Source of the DNA: Euptelea pleiosperma
Lineage: Eukaryota; Streptophyta; Magnoliopsida; Ranunculales; Eupteleaceae
Assembly (NCBI GenBank): GCA_035048495.1
Contig: CM068547.1
Coordinates: 28,093,913 to 28,157,912 of the forward strand
Direction: 5' to 3'
Length of the DNA stretch: 64,000 nucleotides
Shown here one piece after another: positions 22,201 through 35,900 of this stretch (its first letter is position 1; every line of letters begins with the position of its first letter). Made by a program: the position numbers and the translations under genes. The notes below the pieces were generated by a model, which worked only from the letters and a program-made list of their open reading frames with translations, searched no databases and was not told the DNA's origin.

Positions 22201-24595
22201 GCCAAGTCAACTTGGTTATGACCTAAAAAAAATCTCTCATCAACTCAGTCAACTTTTATGTTAACTAGCCAAGACAGTAATGAGTCTTGATTTGAATCCA
22301 TGATCAACTTGTTTAGTGTTTGAAAAAATTGTTATTCTTTTGAAGGGGTATTTGACTACTATTTATGGCCTACATAACTAGGACACAGACACGTGTCTCA
22401 GTGTCCGATATGGATGCAAAGTGTCACACAATAAACCCGAAGCAATTGGCAAGTCCATACAGTTATTATTTATATCATTATATATACTTTTTTTTTCTTT
22501 TAAAATAGCTTAGTTCATTTAAGTATACGAGACAAACTGATATACATGAAAATAATATAAACTGATAAACAGTATATAAGTAAAAGCTAAAACACAATAT
22601 TTGACAAATTATTATTTGTTTCAAGATTGAACAAAAGTATCATATTTTGTACAATACGAGTATCACTTAGGTGTCCAACTCAGAAAATTTTCAATAACTG
22701 AAGTGTCATTGTTACAAAGTTTGTAGCAATTCCCATGATTTAATTAACTTGACAGATGTATATGTTTGACTCAGCCAGTTAAGTCCATACTGTTGATAAA
22801 GTTGAATGGGTAGATAGATGGCTAACCTTAACCCAACATCATTTGCACCAAATCCACATGGAACAACTTTCTCCTTCTGCACATAATCAGCACCAACTCC
22901 TTCGTTCAGAACACCTTCTCCTTCCTTACCCGAATTACGGACTTGAACCACTAAACCCTTCAACAGTTTCTTCAACTCTTCAAGTTTTGCTCCACCTACA
23001 CCATTAGCTCCATCTACCATCAAATTTTCATCCATCTTACATGTGGTAATTTCTCTGGGGATCAAATCCATCAGGCACCTGTATCCATACATGAAAGTGA
23101 AACATGTTAAGCCATCAATGAGGTTAAGAAAAAAAAATGCAACAAAGTTATGTTTCTACAGGTGTCTTTCGAACTAACCTAAAAGAGTTCGAGAGTTGTT
23201 CAAAGTAATCGGTTTCAGACTCCTTTGTGCCCTTATTACTACTGCGAACCATCCAATGGAGTTGTGGGGTTGTAAGAATTCCCATGTCAATGGCAACCGC
23301 ACCAACTATGGAATTAATTCCCTGTAGTCCAATAGAAGATAAGTGATATGTATAGGATACGAAAAACTAAAATAAGATGATACCAACTTCATGGTGGATA
23401 AGAGAAGGATACTTGGTTTGCAGCTTCGAGGAGAGATTCTCCACTAGGCCTCGTGTCTCTTCCCAACAAAACTTTTGCAGACTGCACTCCTCCAAATGAG
23501 ATGTTCTCCTTCTTTGCAAACTCAACTATCAACTGTTTGACAAACAAGAAAAACGTCCTATTTATTTTCCATTTTATGAAGTCATTAAAAAGCAAAAAAA
23601 CATTGACATTCACTAAGTCTGCCGGAATTCCCCAGAGGAACTTGCATACAGTTGAATCTCAAGGTATATTGAATTATCAAAATGCAGGAAAAAGTCCCAA
23701 GTTCAGGCATTCAGTAATTTATAACCTTAAATGTAAAATCTCAAAAAGTGCTATTGTTGCCAATGAGCTCTCTCACTCATTAGTTTTGCACTGTATAGTG
23801 TTTTTATACATTGGGTTTCTCCCCTTCTTATTAATACTCTTTACCTATAAAAAAATACCAAACAGATAGCAATAAGAGAAAGGGTTTCTCCAGATTTTTC
23901 CTATTCTTCAACCCCATCAAAAAATTCACCAAATTCCCGATTAGATAAATGAATAACTCACCGCCAAAACAATTCAGCGTTAATTTTAAGGCCTTAAAAT
24001 AAAATGAGAAAAATATGAAAAAAAAAATGGAAATTTGATTTTTTGCAATTCGCCTTTCATCAATTAAATGATCAAATCATCAACTTTTGAGTTAGATAGA
24101 AACAAAATGAAGCACACAAACATCAATTCAAGAATTAATCAAAACTAAAAATAATTAAATATGATAAGGGGTATTCAAAATTTCACAATTTCTCCACCCA
24201 ATCTCTACTTAGCTCACAAAAAAACCACTGAAATCAAGCATTTGATCGATGAAAAACAGGGGAAGAGTGACCTGAACAAGATCTTCGGAGCTGACAGCAT
24301 TTGCGAGGGCATCGGCAAAGGGTTCCCATTCCTGGGTCATCATGCCACCATTCGGGTCTGCAATTTTAACCCCATTGTCCGAAATCTGATTGTGTGAGGC
24401 CGTGATCATCAACCCGATAACTGATTGGGTCTTCAGTGATCTCAAAGCTGCCAAAATCCCAATTCTGAAAACCGTTGATGATAGGATTGAAGCATCTGCT
24501 CTGAATCCCGCGGTCCCATACGAGAGCTTCACCCCTAGAGGAGTTGGGAAACGAGAGGCCAGTTCGAGGAGGATCGATCGTTGTTTTTCGTCCAT
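19284..24595 (-). CDS. DRT101: phosphoacetylglucosamine mutase
   Basis: Eight exons on the minus strand: 24595-24272, 23532-23413, 23321-23179, 23078-22827, 22093-21675, 21576-21401, 20128-20032, 19438-19284. All introns are GT-AG and phases match, giving 561 residues (Arabidopsis enzyme about 556). It interconverts GlcNAc-6-phosphate and GlcNAc-1-phosphate in the cytosol on the way to UDP-GlcNAc. Key sites are present: phosphoserine loop T-A-S-H-N with Ser67, metal-binding D285-G-D-A-D-R290, sugar-binding E390-A-N-G-H-G-T396 and phosphate-binding R521-P-S-G-T-E-D527. The frame is intact. Introns are up to 1.3 kb and contain repeat debris, including a LINE-like 3' tail in intron 1 (about 23790-23865). 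The gene is convergent with DCC1. Confidence 0.93.
20284..20410. repeat. 63-bp tandem duplication in a mutase intron
   Basis: The unit beginning 'agtatggctccattaaaagatg' at 20284 repeats as 'agtatggttccatttaaagatg' at 20347, including 'aaatatatataagttta' and 'gcctatgtggggcc'. Two copies with a few changes, inside the intron between exons 6 and 7. Confidence 0.75.
20560..20870 (+). repeat. possible LTR retrotransposon remnant in a mutase intron
   Basis: TTGGTATCAAAGCCAC at 20695-20710 is close to the initiator-Met tRNA primer-binding site TGGTATCAGAGCCA. It follows '...cgtcttgcatcaaat', which could be an LTR end. No second LTR or coding part is visible, so this is weak. Confidence 0.3.
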
Positions 24596-24715
24596 GGCAT
24601 ACGATCTGGGAGGAAGTTTTTACTTGAGTTCAGGTTTTCTTCCTTCTTTTTATAGAGATTGCTCGGGGTGCAAGTGCAAGTGTGCAACTTGGACGAGTCC
24701 AACTAGCGTGAGTAA

Positions 24716-24955
24716 AACTTTGCTGACTGCCGACAATATGGCCACGTGGCACATTTTTAGACGACGCTGACCGTATGGATGTTTGCCTTTGCCCAATCCT
24801 AGGTGGGCGTACAAAACAAAAATCAGCATGATTAGTGATTTTTTAGCGCTGGATTAGAGTCACTTTCATGGGTTGATTTTAACCTTGTGCATTTGAGCAT
24901 TATTTGGGTGCAAGGATCCAACGGTGGATCTAAGTGCTGAGCTTGATTTTTAAAC
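24716..24955. mobile_element. one-armed FB-family element upstream of the mutase start
   Basis: It begins 'ggccacgtggcacatttttagacgacgctgaccgtatggatgtttg' (in blocks) and runs through 'aaaaatcagcatgattagtgatttt' to 'gggtgcaaggatccaacgg', where the second arm is lost. It starts about 120 bp beyond the mutase start codon on its promoter side and carries a GCCACGTGGC palindrome. Confidence 0.6.
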
Positions 24956-25165
24956 CCAAAATCACTGGATTGACTTTTTGCCAAAGCACAACCACCGTTG
25001 GATTTCGGAATTGACGCCAAGACCGTACGTACATTTTTTGGTGCAAATAAGTTGGTCCCCTGAGCCTTGTGACAGAAGTTGAACTCCCCGAGCCTGACCC
25101 AGTTTCTCGCGATCCGGGGAATAAACCTTGGCTCACACCTGTGTGAGCAAAGCCAATTATACACC

Positions 25166-25480
25166 ACAATATGAGCCACGCGGCACACTCTTAGTGGAAG
25201 ATGACCGTATGGATGTTTGGTCAGTCCCTCGTTGGACCTGAAAACCAAAAATCAGCGTGATTAGTTATGTCAGACCTTTGGATCTAGTACCCAAAATAAT
25301 GGTCAATAATGCTCTAAATTGTACAGTTATAAGCAACCCATGCAAAATGACTCCAATCCAACTCCAACGCTTAGAAATCACTAATCAAGCTAATTTTTGG
25401 TTTACAAGTCCACTTAGGGACTAGCTAAACATCCATACGGTCATCATCCTCTAAGAGTGTGCCTCGTGGCTCATATTGTT
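25166..25480. mobile_element. complete FB-family foldback MITE
   Basis: The left end CAATATGAGCCACGCGGCAC is the inverse of the right end (GTGCCTCGTGGCTCATATTG), and inner blocks 'ctcttagtggaagatgaccgtatggatg' and 'catccatacggtcatcatcctctaagag' also pair. The flanks (about 24956-25165 and 25481-25560) contain a second pair of inverted segments ('tgagcaaagccaat', 'atcggctttgctca'), so it probably sits inside an older palindrome. Confidence 0.7.
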
Positions 25481-25639
25481 ATGTGTGATCGGCTTTGCTC
25501 AAGGTTTTCTCCGATCCGGGCACTGACCCTTTTGCACTCATAATTTCACTCGTGCAGCTCGTGCTGTTGGGTGTGGATTCCGAGAAGGAAAAAAGATGTA
25601 ACAAGGTATGCCTGAAATATTTTCAAATGCTGGAGCACG

Positions 25640-25930
25640 ATTTTGTTACTCACCACTGTCATCTGGATGCACTGACCGCATGTATGTTTATCCCACCCCT
25701 TGGTGGATATACACACCAAAAATCACCCTGATTGGTAATCTATAACGATTAGATTTTAGCACTTTTTAAGGCATTCTTATAGCCGTTGAATGAACCATAT
25801 TTTTAGTACTAAAAACAACGGCTAAAAGTCATCGGACAATTTTTGGTATGAAAGTCTACTAAGGGGTGGGCTAAACATCCATGCGGTCAGTGTGCCCAGA
25901 TGGCAGCGGTGACTACCAAAAATGCTGCTT
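25640..25930. mobile_element. FB-family foldback MITE, second subfamily
   Basis: It has 'tcatctggatgcactgaccgcatgtatgtttatcccaccccttgg' (in blocks) in the left arm and the inverse 'aaggggtgggctaaacatccatgcggtcagtgtgcccagatggca' in the right. A close sister lies at 36886-37165, including the flanking words 'gatgtaacaag' and 'ggagcacgatttt'. Confidence 0.65.
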
Positions 25931-26039
25931 CAGCGTTTGAAAAGATCTCACGACCCAGAAAGTCAACGCCAGCTCTGCACTATCAACCACCATTGGATTT
26001 TCGGAATCCACGCCCAACGAGTGAAATTATCAGTGCAAA

Positions 26040-26190
26040 AAGGTCCGGTACCGGCCCATTCGATAGCATAAAATGATGGTCATCACAAAATCATTAGAAA
26101 CCACTAAGTTTGTTTCCCTGTTTGCTTGGGAGGCCATTTGCCTCTAAGCTTTTATCAATAAAATTTCTGTTTACTTGTCAAAAAAAAGAA
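26040..26190 (+). pseudogene. LINE 3' tail fragment
   Basis: The words 'cctctaagcttttatcaataaaatttctgtttacttgtc' (in blocks) followed by an A-run are typical of plant L1-type LINE 3' ends. No coding part remains. Confidence 0.4.
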
Positions 26191-26963
26191 AAGTTTATTC
26201 AAAAGAACAGATTGTTTAAGAAAACCCCCCACGAGAAAAAAGAAGTTCAGGAAGATGAGAGAGGGAGGGCAGAGAGGTATATCATAAATCCAGCGACGGC
26301 AAAGGGGTGCCGGCAAAGGGGTGGAGGCCGGCTCGAGTGTGGGAGAGGAACCTAAAAAAAAGTGCAAAAAAAGAACAAAAATATAATATAATTTTAAATT
26401 GTTAAACTATTCTATTTTAGAATTTATTGCAATAGCTATTGCGCAACCCGAGGTGAACTGACAACTAGTCAAAAGTTGCCAACAATAGGTACCATGGACA
26501 CCTTGATAGAACCCCGCCCATGTGCTCATCACTCCTCTTCATATTCCCAGTTTTCATGACCGCAAGTGCTGGAGGCTTAATACGGTTGGTTCTAAATTAC
26601 ACAAAAGTGATCACTTCAAAAAAAGAAATTGATGTGCCAATTGAAACCTAACAAGCCTTTACGGGAGAGAACTTCAGAAGAGGCCCACCTGTGGCCACCC
26701 CAAAGTGCTTGATGAGTAGTTCAGTGCATATAGTACAGATGCACCAGAACAAACATAAAAATCTGAAAGCATTAGCTTGGGTTGCTAAATCAAACAAAAA
26801 ACCTTGTGGTGATGAGTTTTCAAAAAATAAAAAAAAACAATTACAAGGATACAAGATAACAAACATGTTCTAATAGTATATTCATCACCACTGGTTTCTA
26901 CGAAAATTGGGACTTGTTCTGGTAGTACTGTAATTCAGATTGAAGAATATAACTTATAAAAAC

Positions 26964-29900
26964 TCAATTCTCACCCTGCTCGAATTCGTAAGGAACGATC
27001 TCCTCTGTAACATCCAAAATCTCTTCAACCTCAACTTCTTTGGCCTCGTATTCCTCTTCTTCATCACTTGCTTCTCCATCCCTCAACAACTGCCTATAAT
27101 CCTTTTCCTCCTCGTGCATCTGTTTCCACTTTTGGACCCAGCTGTGCCATTCCTCATGCAACTGCTTCCGCTTTTCACGGTCTTGCTCGCTCAAGAGCAT
27201 TGACACATCCTGATCCTCTAGCTCATATTTCTTGGAGTACTTCTTCAGGTTCTTCGCAATCTCTTCTTCTTTTTCTGCACTCAAGAAGGATGGTGGCCTT
27301 GGACGCCACAAAAACTGTATGACCACATGAAACAAAATGTTGTTATTAGTCCAAATGTCATACCATTTTTTAACTTGTCTACTATTCCCATAGATCTCGT
27401 AGACACATACAAGGCATGATCCCTTGAGATCTTTGCCAGACAACCTGATCATAACTATCCAGTCTACAACATTTTCTAGGGTGCTAAAAAAGTATAGCAG
27501 AACACAGAGAAACATAACGAGGATACTTGAAAATGAAGTTATTTATGGGATATAATAGCCAGCCTGTAGATCATGTTAATTATTTTACCTGATAGAAATG
27601 ATCCCTTGGTATCCGATATAGTAGCTTCCCGTGGAAGGACCAGATGTTGAACCCATTTTCCATCTCATGAACAGAAGTAACAGAAGTCGCAACATATCTA
27701 AAGATGCAAAACAGAAAATCAAAGTGTTCTAGTTGTGAAAAACTCAAGATTTGAAGGAAAATCAAACTAAACCTTCTAGTCAAAATCATAAAAAATATAA
27801 CAAGGTTTACTACATATAGGTGATATTTGTGAAAGAGCTACTGATAAATGGTTATAATGTACCTTCCAGTAGGATCCCATTCGATGTCTGTTGCCATGAA
27901 ATGCTCACCGGTTGCCATGGTCTCAAGCTCATCAACGTTGTAGAATTCCAACTGTCCGTTGAAACCCTTCAGCCCTGCTATAATAATGAAACGGCCAGCA
28001 GGGGACCAGTAGAGAGCATTAGCCTGCTTGCCCTTGAGAGTCGCGAGTTTTGAGACGCGGCCCGTGTTGTGAGCACTCCGCATTGAGTAGAAGCTAATGT
28101 CAGGCCTTGGACTATCCCCGTGGATGACTGCGAACCTGTGGCCTTTTGGCTCCCAAGCAAAGGCAACAATTTTGTCATTCTTATTTTCCAGTTCCAGAAC
28201 TTCTATAGGGATGTCCCGTTCTTTTATGCGGAAGAGCTCAAAACCAGTGTACGTGCTTTTCTTTGTTTTCGTGTAACGCTCAACCTTAACAGCAAGGTAG
28301 TCCCCATTACTTTGCCAGTACATCTTGCAGTCACTTACACTGAAGAGATTCTTCTGCCTCAGCTCCTCTTTGCCAGGGATTTGAACAAGGCTCACCTGTG
28401 AAAACAAGGCATAATCGACACAATCAATAAATATCAACATTTTAACAGAACTCCATCGACACAATCAATAAATATCAACATTTTAACAGAACTCCATAAA
28501 TGAAAGGCTTCTTATTACTCACCCTGGCAGGTTGGTTCCCACCACCTAGCTCTGGAACGAACAGTGCAAATTTGGGTTCAGTAGGTGACCAACAGAAGTC
28601 TATCACATTTTCAACCTTCAAAGATTTTTTGTCAATAAGAGTGAAGGTCTCTGTTTCATACACAGATATTACGTTCTTCCCAATTCTAGCAAAATATTTG
28701 TCATCTTTTCCACCACCCCATCTGAAAATATAAATTCATCCATGAGTCCATAATGAGCCTACAGAAACACTGTGCATAAACAAATTGCATACATAAATAG
28801 CATATAAGACAAAATCACCTAAACACAGGCCATGACACTCCAGAAACACCTCCAGTACCACCAGTAGCAAACTCATCCGCACTTCCCTTGAAATCTCTCA
28901 TTAGTTTGCCACTCCTCACGTCAAATATATTCAACACGACCCTCTAAATTAAGAGTATTTATTCGTATGAGAGATGGCTCTTATGTTAATCAAAACTAAA
29001 TGATATAAATGCAGAGGAATAAGATGGCTCACATGCGTGTCACGAGGATTACTTGGTTCATGACTGCTATATGTGACCAAATATTTCTCCCCAGGAGAGA
29101 AATCAATGAGCTTAACCTGTATTAATCCCATTGAAGCCATGGTATAAGCAAATAAAAACAAGATGTTAAATGGAAAAGGTGAGAACAGGATATAACCTGT
29201 GGATGAGCATAACGCATTAGGCGGTTGAAGGTACCAGCACCTCCCCAAACAGCAGCACCTTGCCTGTGAACTGTGGCCAAGTATGTTCCCAGTGGGGACC
29301 ACTGTACAAAACTCTCTGTCCAAAACTGCCAAACAAAGGTCAGATTGGTAAGTCTTTATAGCTCTTTAAAAATGGAAGGAAGGTAACCAATTTAACATGC
29401 ATCTCAAGGAAAGAACCAAACATAGTCAAAATCAGAAAACAGAAGAAACAAACAAAATGATGGACAAACCATTAAACAAATAAACCTATGTAATAATAAT
29501 AGAGCACTTTTGGTTTTTTTGCCGCGTCGGAAATGTCAACACATGGACATGAGCGTCAACACATCCAAACCCGTATGGCAGTGTCACCTTTTATTTTAAT
29601 GATTTATTCTAAAACAATGTTTTTTAAGAGAAGGTTGATGTTTTCTATCCTTCATACAATACTTTGTTAAGTTATTAAACATAGCTATAGTGATTTGAAA
29701 GTCTTCCCTCTACTTCAAGAAAGGCACCGTGTCAGAAACTCTGTACCTGTGTCGGAGACCAAAACACATGTCCGTGTCCTTGTTACATAGAAGAAAAAAA
29801 ATTACAATTTAGGCTGAAAACTCTATCAGAAATAACAGAATCGCATGGAAGCAAGATTCCCAATTTAAGTAATAAACTGAAAGTAGAGTACTTTGCGTGT

Positions 29901-32900
29901 TAAGCACATAGAAAATGAATTTTTCGATTATTTATATAATGTTTTTTTCTTTGTTGGTGATGAGGTGGAGGGAGTTGGTTAAATATGCACACACTTTTTT
30001 TTTCATCATCAATTGGAAATGGGCAAGTACCTTAGTAGGCCAACTTGTAGTCTTAAACATTTAAACCCCGAGACAAACGTGTTGCATTTTCCCCAGAAAC
30101 TATGGTCAATCAATTGCATACAATACAATAGAATGGGATAATTTTTAAGTAGGAAGATAAACCGATTGAGTTGTTTAGCTGAGGAGATCCCATGTGCCAG
30201 ACCCATCAAATGGTGATGGGACTACCCTTGTGCACCTCATGTACCAAACCGTTATACCAACCTTATAGTCAAACAGATAGTTGCCTTAGTCCTTAGATTA
30301 CCTCATGTTTGCAAGGCATGTAATTATCAGCGAGTACATCTACCAGTAGTAAATACCCACCTTGTGTACAACACGGGTAGGCTGCCTAGGTGAGCCTTGA
30401 CTAGACCTTTGCCTGGCTTTCATAACTTAGACCAGGAAATAAATTTCGCGAAATTATCGAAATATTTCACGAAATATTTTCATTTTCTAAGTTACAAACA
30501 AGAAGGAATACATACATGAAAAATGTTAAATTTCATGAAATATTTCAATTCATGTTGAAATATTTCGCATGAACAGTAAATTTTGATCCATTTAACCCCT
30601 TTCTCTATTTTTTTATAAAAAAAGACCAAGATTTCTTGGTTCAATGATTTGTTGTGAGGACGAATCGAATCCCGTTTTGGAGTTTTTTCAAATTAGAAAT
30701 GTAAGTATAAAATTTCTTGTTACAAATAGATTAGGTGTAAATGCATCAAATCTATGAATCTATTATGCATTTACACAATTACACTGGATTTGTGCACGGA
30801 TTGAAGATCGTTTAGGGTGAAAATTTGAAATTTGGTGAAAACCCCAATTTTATTAGTTTTTACCCTAAACATCCATGATTGTACATAAATTGATTATATG
30901 TTGCATAACTTAACCCGTTCTACAAGTTGGTTGGGTTAAATATTTAAATATTCAAAAATTTAGTAAATGTTATATATTAATAGTAAATAGATTTTCTAAA
31001 TTTATACATAATATTAAGACATTAATGTAAGTAAGGATTCGTTAATACCTTGATTTATGATTTTTTTATAATTAATAATTAAATAATAGTTACCTAATTA
31101 AATAATACCTCGATTGACTATCAAACACCTGCCTCAACATATTATAGACTGTTATGGTCATTCATTTCCACACCACATATAGTTGTATATTTATGGTTTG
31201 ATAGCTTGTGTTTTTATGCTTTTTTATCATTTCCCAAACTTTTCACAATATTTCCATCATTTCCATGAAAAATGTATTATTTCCACACTGATTGAATAAA
31301 TCAAAACCAAATTTATTTCCTTGGCCTAGACTAAACTAATTGTGTTGCAATGACTACTTATCATATATCTTTCATTTTGTACTTGTTTACTAGAGTATAC
31401 TTTTTTCTTTTTTTCTATATAATATTATGAAATTAAACTAAGCTTGATATTCGCAAAATAATATATAATTTTTTTTATAAAGAACAGGTTATATTACATA
31501 TTAAACCACTAAGTCTGAAAGTACATATTACCAAAATTACAAATAATATATTCTAAATCCCCAACATCCAGTGCCGGAATGATCATTGATGCAGGGGTTT
31601 GTACAGCAGGGTAGACCAAGCTTTGGAGCATCGTTCCTACACTATCTTCCACCTCTTAAAAGGGAGTGGGCACTACAGTGGTACACTGGAGGCTGATGTC
31701 CAGCACTTTATAAGGTTTCCATCTTCTAGTTTAAACAATTAAATTACAAAATAATTAGCAGGATTTAAAATTTAGTATGTTTCCCAATTATGTACTTTGG
31801 GATTTCTGGAAGTTTCTTAAAGTCGTTAGTTGGGAGTGAGTTTTTAATAATTTTTTTCCTCAAGTGTTTGGAATTTGTTAGGGTGTTTAAAAAGCTTTCT
31901 GGTGCCGATCAAACCCATGGTTTTGAGCAGAGCAGCGGCGTCCAACATACACAGGAAAAGAGAGCAAAGGAACGAAATATGACAATCCAAACACCAAATA
32001 TATGGACTAAACCCGAGAATACAGCCACCTGGATTTAAATATCTATGGCTGTCCTAGTTATGTTAAGTTTGGGTTTTAAGAAAGTTTCTAAAGGACGGTT
32101 GTAGTGAGTTTGGGACAAGTGATAGTTATTCCCACGAAGTGTTTGAGAGTTGTTAGGGTGGTTAAAAAGCTTTCTATTTGTCATAATCTATGTAGTATAG
32201 ATTCTTCTAAATGGGCAAATTACCCGTGTCGGACACGTGTTGGAGTCCGACACACACAACATAGATTCTGGTGCAACACTTCCAAATTATCACACACACA
32301 CATACATACATTTAAGTAAATGAGACTAATCGTAAGATATCATATCACATTATCCACTATCATCCTTATTACATAAAAAATACTTTGTTTCACATTATTT
32401 CGAATATAATGCCAAGTTTCCGAATCATATTTTTAAGAGGTTGAATACTGGCGTGATATCATTCACTCCAATACAGAACATTTTTTCTCTGTGTTTTCTT
32501 CGTGGATTCATTACTGGTTGATAGATCTACAGCAATGGTTGAATCAATTCGGGCTGTCCTACATTAGTATCCAAGCAAGTGCCTAAGCAAGCAACACGTC
32601 CAACGCCTGTGCTTGCTTAGCTGTTTGACAACCATGTAACTAAGGATAAGTTGAATGATCCACATGTAGTGCCTCTTGAATAATTCAGATAAGCTTATAA
32701 AAAGAAAAGAAAAGAAAACTGGTCAATGCTACTCAATGTTTCCAGCAACGAGTTACATAGGGGTATGAGTACCTTGAGGTGAGGAGCACAGCACGTGAAG
32801 CATACGCTTTTGACAATCAGGCCCATAGGAGTTTCAAGCCTTTGCAGAAGCGCACTTACACGTGCTTCTCACACAGTAGTATGTAAAAAGGTTTGGGCGG

Positions 32901-35900
32901 TTTGGCTACCATAGAGTTTACACTCTTCGACTACCAAGTGGGTTCTTCGAAGTTTTGCAGTGAGATGCACTTTTAGAGTGTGCGGTTTGCACCCTAGTAT
33001 GCATTGTTGTATGGATTCTCCTAAACGAGCAAAGTACCCATATTGGAGTCCAACATGATACAGATTCTTGTGCAACACTTCCAAATTGTGTTTTGTTTTC
33101 TTTCCTTGCAAGATATTAATTAACAATTTGCCATAATTTATGAGCTTTACCTTTTAAAATTAAAGTTTTTATGCAACAAATACAACATTACATGTGTATT
33201 TTCTTTTCTATAAATATATCATATAAATCATAAAACATTCTATCATTATCCTCATTATTATATAAAAAACAATAACTTAGTTCAAACTATTTAAAGTATA
33301 TTACCAAGTTCATGTATCTTATTTTTCAAGGTTCGCTGAATTGGACACTCCACACCCACGGCAAACTCTTACACCTATACCCGTATCAATGCAGCATATC
33401 TAGTATATAAATTAGCACAGAAGCAATACGGTTTAGACTGTCTAGCTACCACAGAGTTTGAACTTGTTGATGGCGAGTGGGTTCTCTTTAATCAACTAAG
33501 ATAACATTGATAGTGATAATCTTGATTAGATACGACATGACTTGAAAAATATTCTTCATTCACCCAGAAAAGAGAACCATGCTTGAACTTTAACGGAGTG
33601 TTTCCATTCTTCATGCACCTAACATTCAGATCTCCACCGCCCAAGCTGAAACCCATGGCTTCCATGTATAGAAGCCAAACGAACAAAACAAATACATCTC
33701 AAGTTAGGCCTCTAGTCAAAGTAATGGCTCTTTATATTATATTTTAATTTGAAGTGCCTTTCGTTTATTGACACGTGTCAGTGATCACTATTTTCTTACC
33801 AGACTCGAGCAATATGTGCGCATGTGTCCCATGTGTTTCTGCGTGCTTGCGCGCGCGCACGCACATAGCCCATAAACTTGAAATTTGCATCATTCAATCT
33901 GTTGGGCACCTCAAGGATAACATGTAGCAACAATGACATACTTTTGATCTGTAAACTTTGTTGTGCTCTGTAATTGAAAGATTTGAATTTTTTTTTCTTA
34001 TTCTTGTATTACTACGTCTTGAGTAGTATGTCGTAACAATAACATATCTTTCAGTAACTTTATTATTTATATTCCTTATTTGTAATTACTTGTATTAATA
34101 AAAAGATGGAACACGAGTCTCGAGGTCCTGTTATCTTGACTCACACCTCCAACTTTTAAAACACTGCTTGTTACTAAGAATCACAGCAGTAGTTTTTTTT
34201 ATTTTTTTTATTTATTTAAAGGAAAGCGAATTGCAAGATACGGTTAGGTTGACAATCCCCACATACAAGAATTGGCATCATTAACTTCTCAATATATGTC
34301 TGGGGAAAAGTTTTCCAATCACGAAATTGCTCATACACACACACGGACATAACTAAATAGAGAGATGCAGTGACGTTTCATTCGATAAGAATGAGTAAAA
34401 AAATGATATATACTTACAGTACGACGGTAAACTAGCTCAGGCTTCAACTGTCGGGGATCATTCCATAAAACCTCAGTGTCTGAACCAGCACGGATAACAA
34501 ACTGATCACGGGCTTTCTCGTCAGTCAGCCACTGTTGTAGATTTTCCTATAGCAATATACAAGTATATGATATTCAGAACACATGTCAGCATTTCTTCAA
34601 AAAGAATCCAGTTCAACTTAGATAAGCTACAAACACAACAGCGACACAAGTTTCAAAGTAGAATGGTAGACCATGTTCAATACCATTATTACTAAAATAA
34701 TCATGAACTGCAAATAGATTAGTGAATTTATTCTCTTATCTATCCCTTTGCAAGTTACCCAATATTGGAGATGTTTGTGACTGAGGCTTGCATCTCTACT
34801 ACTACATTTGCTGTCCTGGTTAATGGCTCACATTCTGAGATTTTTACCATATTGCACATTTGGTTTGGTCTATGTTGCCCACAGCTTATCATATTTGCAG
34901 TTCATCTCCGATAACTTCTAAAATGTCATATAATTTCCAAAATTCTAAAAAAAATGTTAATTTTAAAATGTCTAAAATAGTGTGAGATCTTCCCTTGATT
35001 TTAATGAGTACATTATTTTTATGCACTTTCTTATCTATCCCTTTGCAAGTTATCGACGATGGGGAAATTTTTTGATGTTCTGCAGATTTGACTTGCCAGG
35101 AACTTCCCCTACAAAAAGGTCCGTGACTATTATACTTGGTATGAAAAAGGATTCAAAAAATAAGCTCATGCCAAGAAAGCATATCTCGGTCCTCAACAAT
35201 ATCCAACCATGAACTACATCACATCACTTGGATTTTAAGAAAATACACGGGACTCGCAGCGGGAAACCTTAAAGAAACACAGAAACACATATCTCTCGAC
35301 GGTCAAAATACATTAAGAAATGGATTGAGAGGGTTACCCCAGGCGCGTATGGCTTAGTTTCAGGAGGGGCCCACACATCTGGAACTTTCATAAACTTGTC
35401 GAAGTCATCAAATAAGTTCACAGCAAATATATGTGCCTTGTCCAACTTGTATCCATTTGTCTTTTCTTTTGCAAGCTCTGCTTCCTGCAATGTTAGCCCA
35501 ACAAAAATAAATAGCGACGCAAATGCATAGCTGCACAGATCAATACTAAAGAGAAAAAAATTCAGTCTACAATTAGAAATCAGGATCTGCTCGTCAACAG
35601 AATAATAGTGAATTTTTTTCTTGGCAAAATTTCAAAAATAAAAACAATTACAAATTTATAAAAACAGGGACCTCTTTTATATGAGCAATGACACGTTGCT
35701 TCAACACAATAGCCTGACGGGCTAGTGCATTACAACTTTCCATTATATAACTTTACAATCGAATCTAGTCTTGATCAGGTAAAGTAATCAATAGAATTCA
35801 TTAGATCAATATTATTATATTAGAGGGACGCAACTAGGGTTGTTTGTTGTCCGTTTCTATTGAATATCGATTTTGAAAGAAAAGGTTTTAACAAATGCGC

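Noticed and set aside
33838..33866. GCGCGC run as a possible Z-DNA or regulatory site
   Set aside because: Short alternating microsatellite in intron 4; its partner in copy 2 (about 63725-63755) differs, so there is no sign of conservation.
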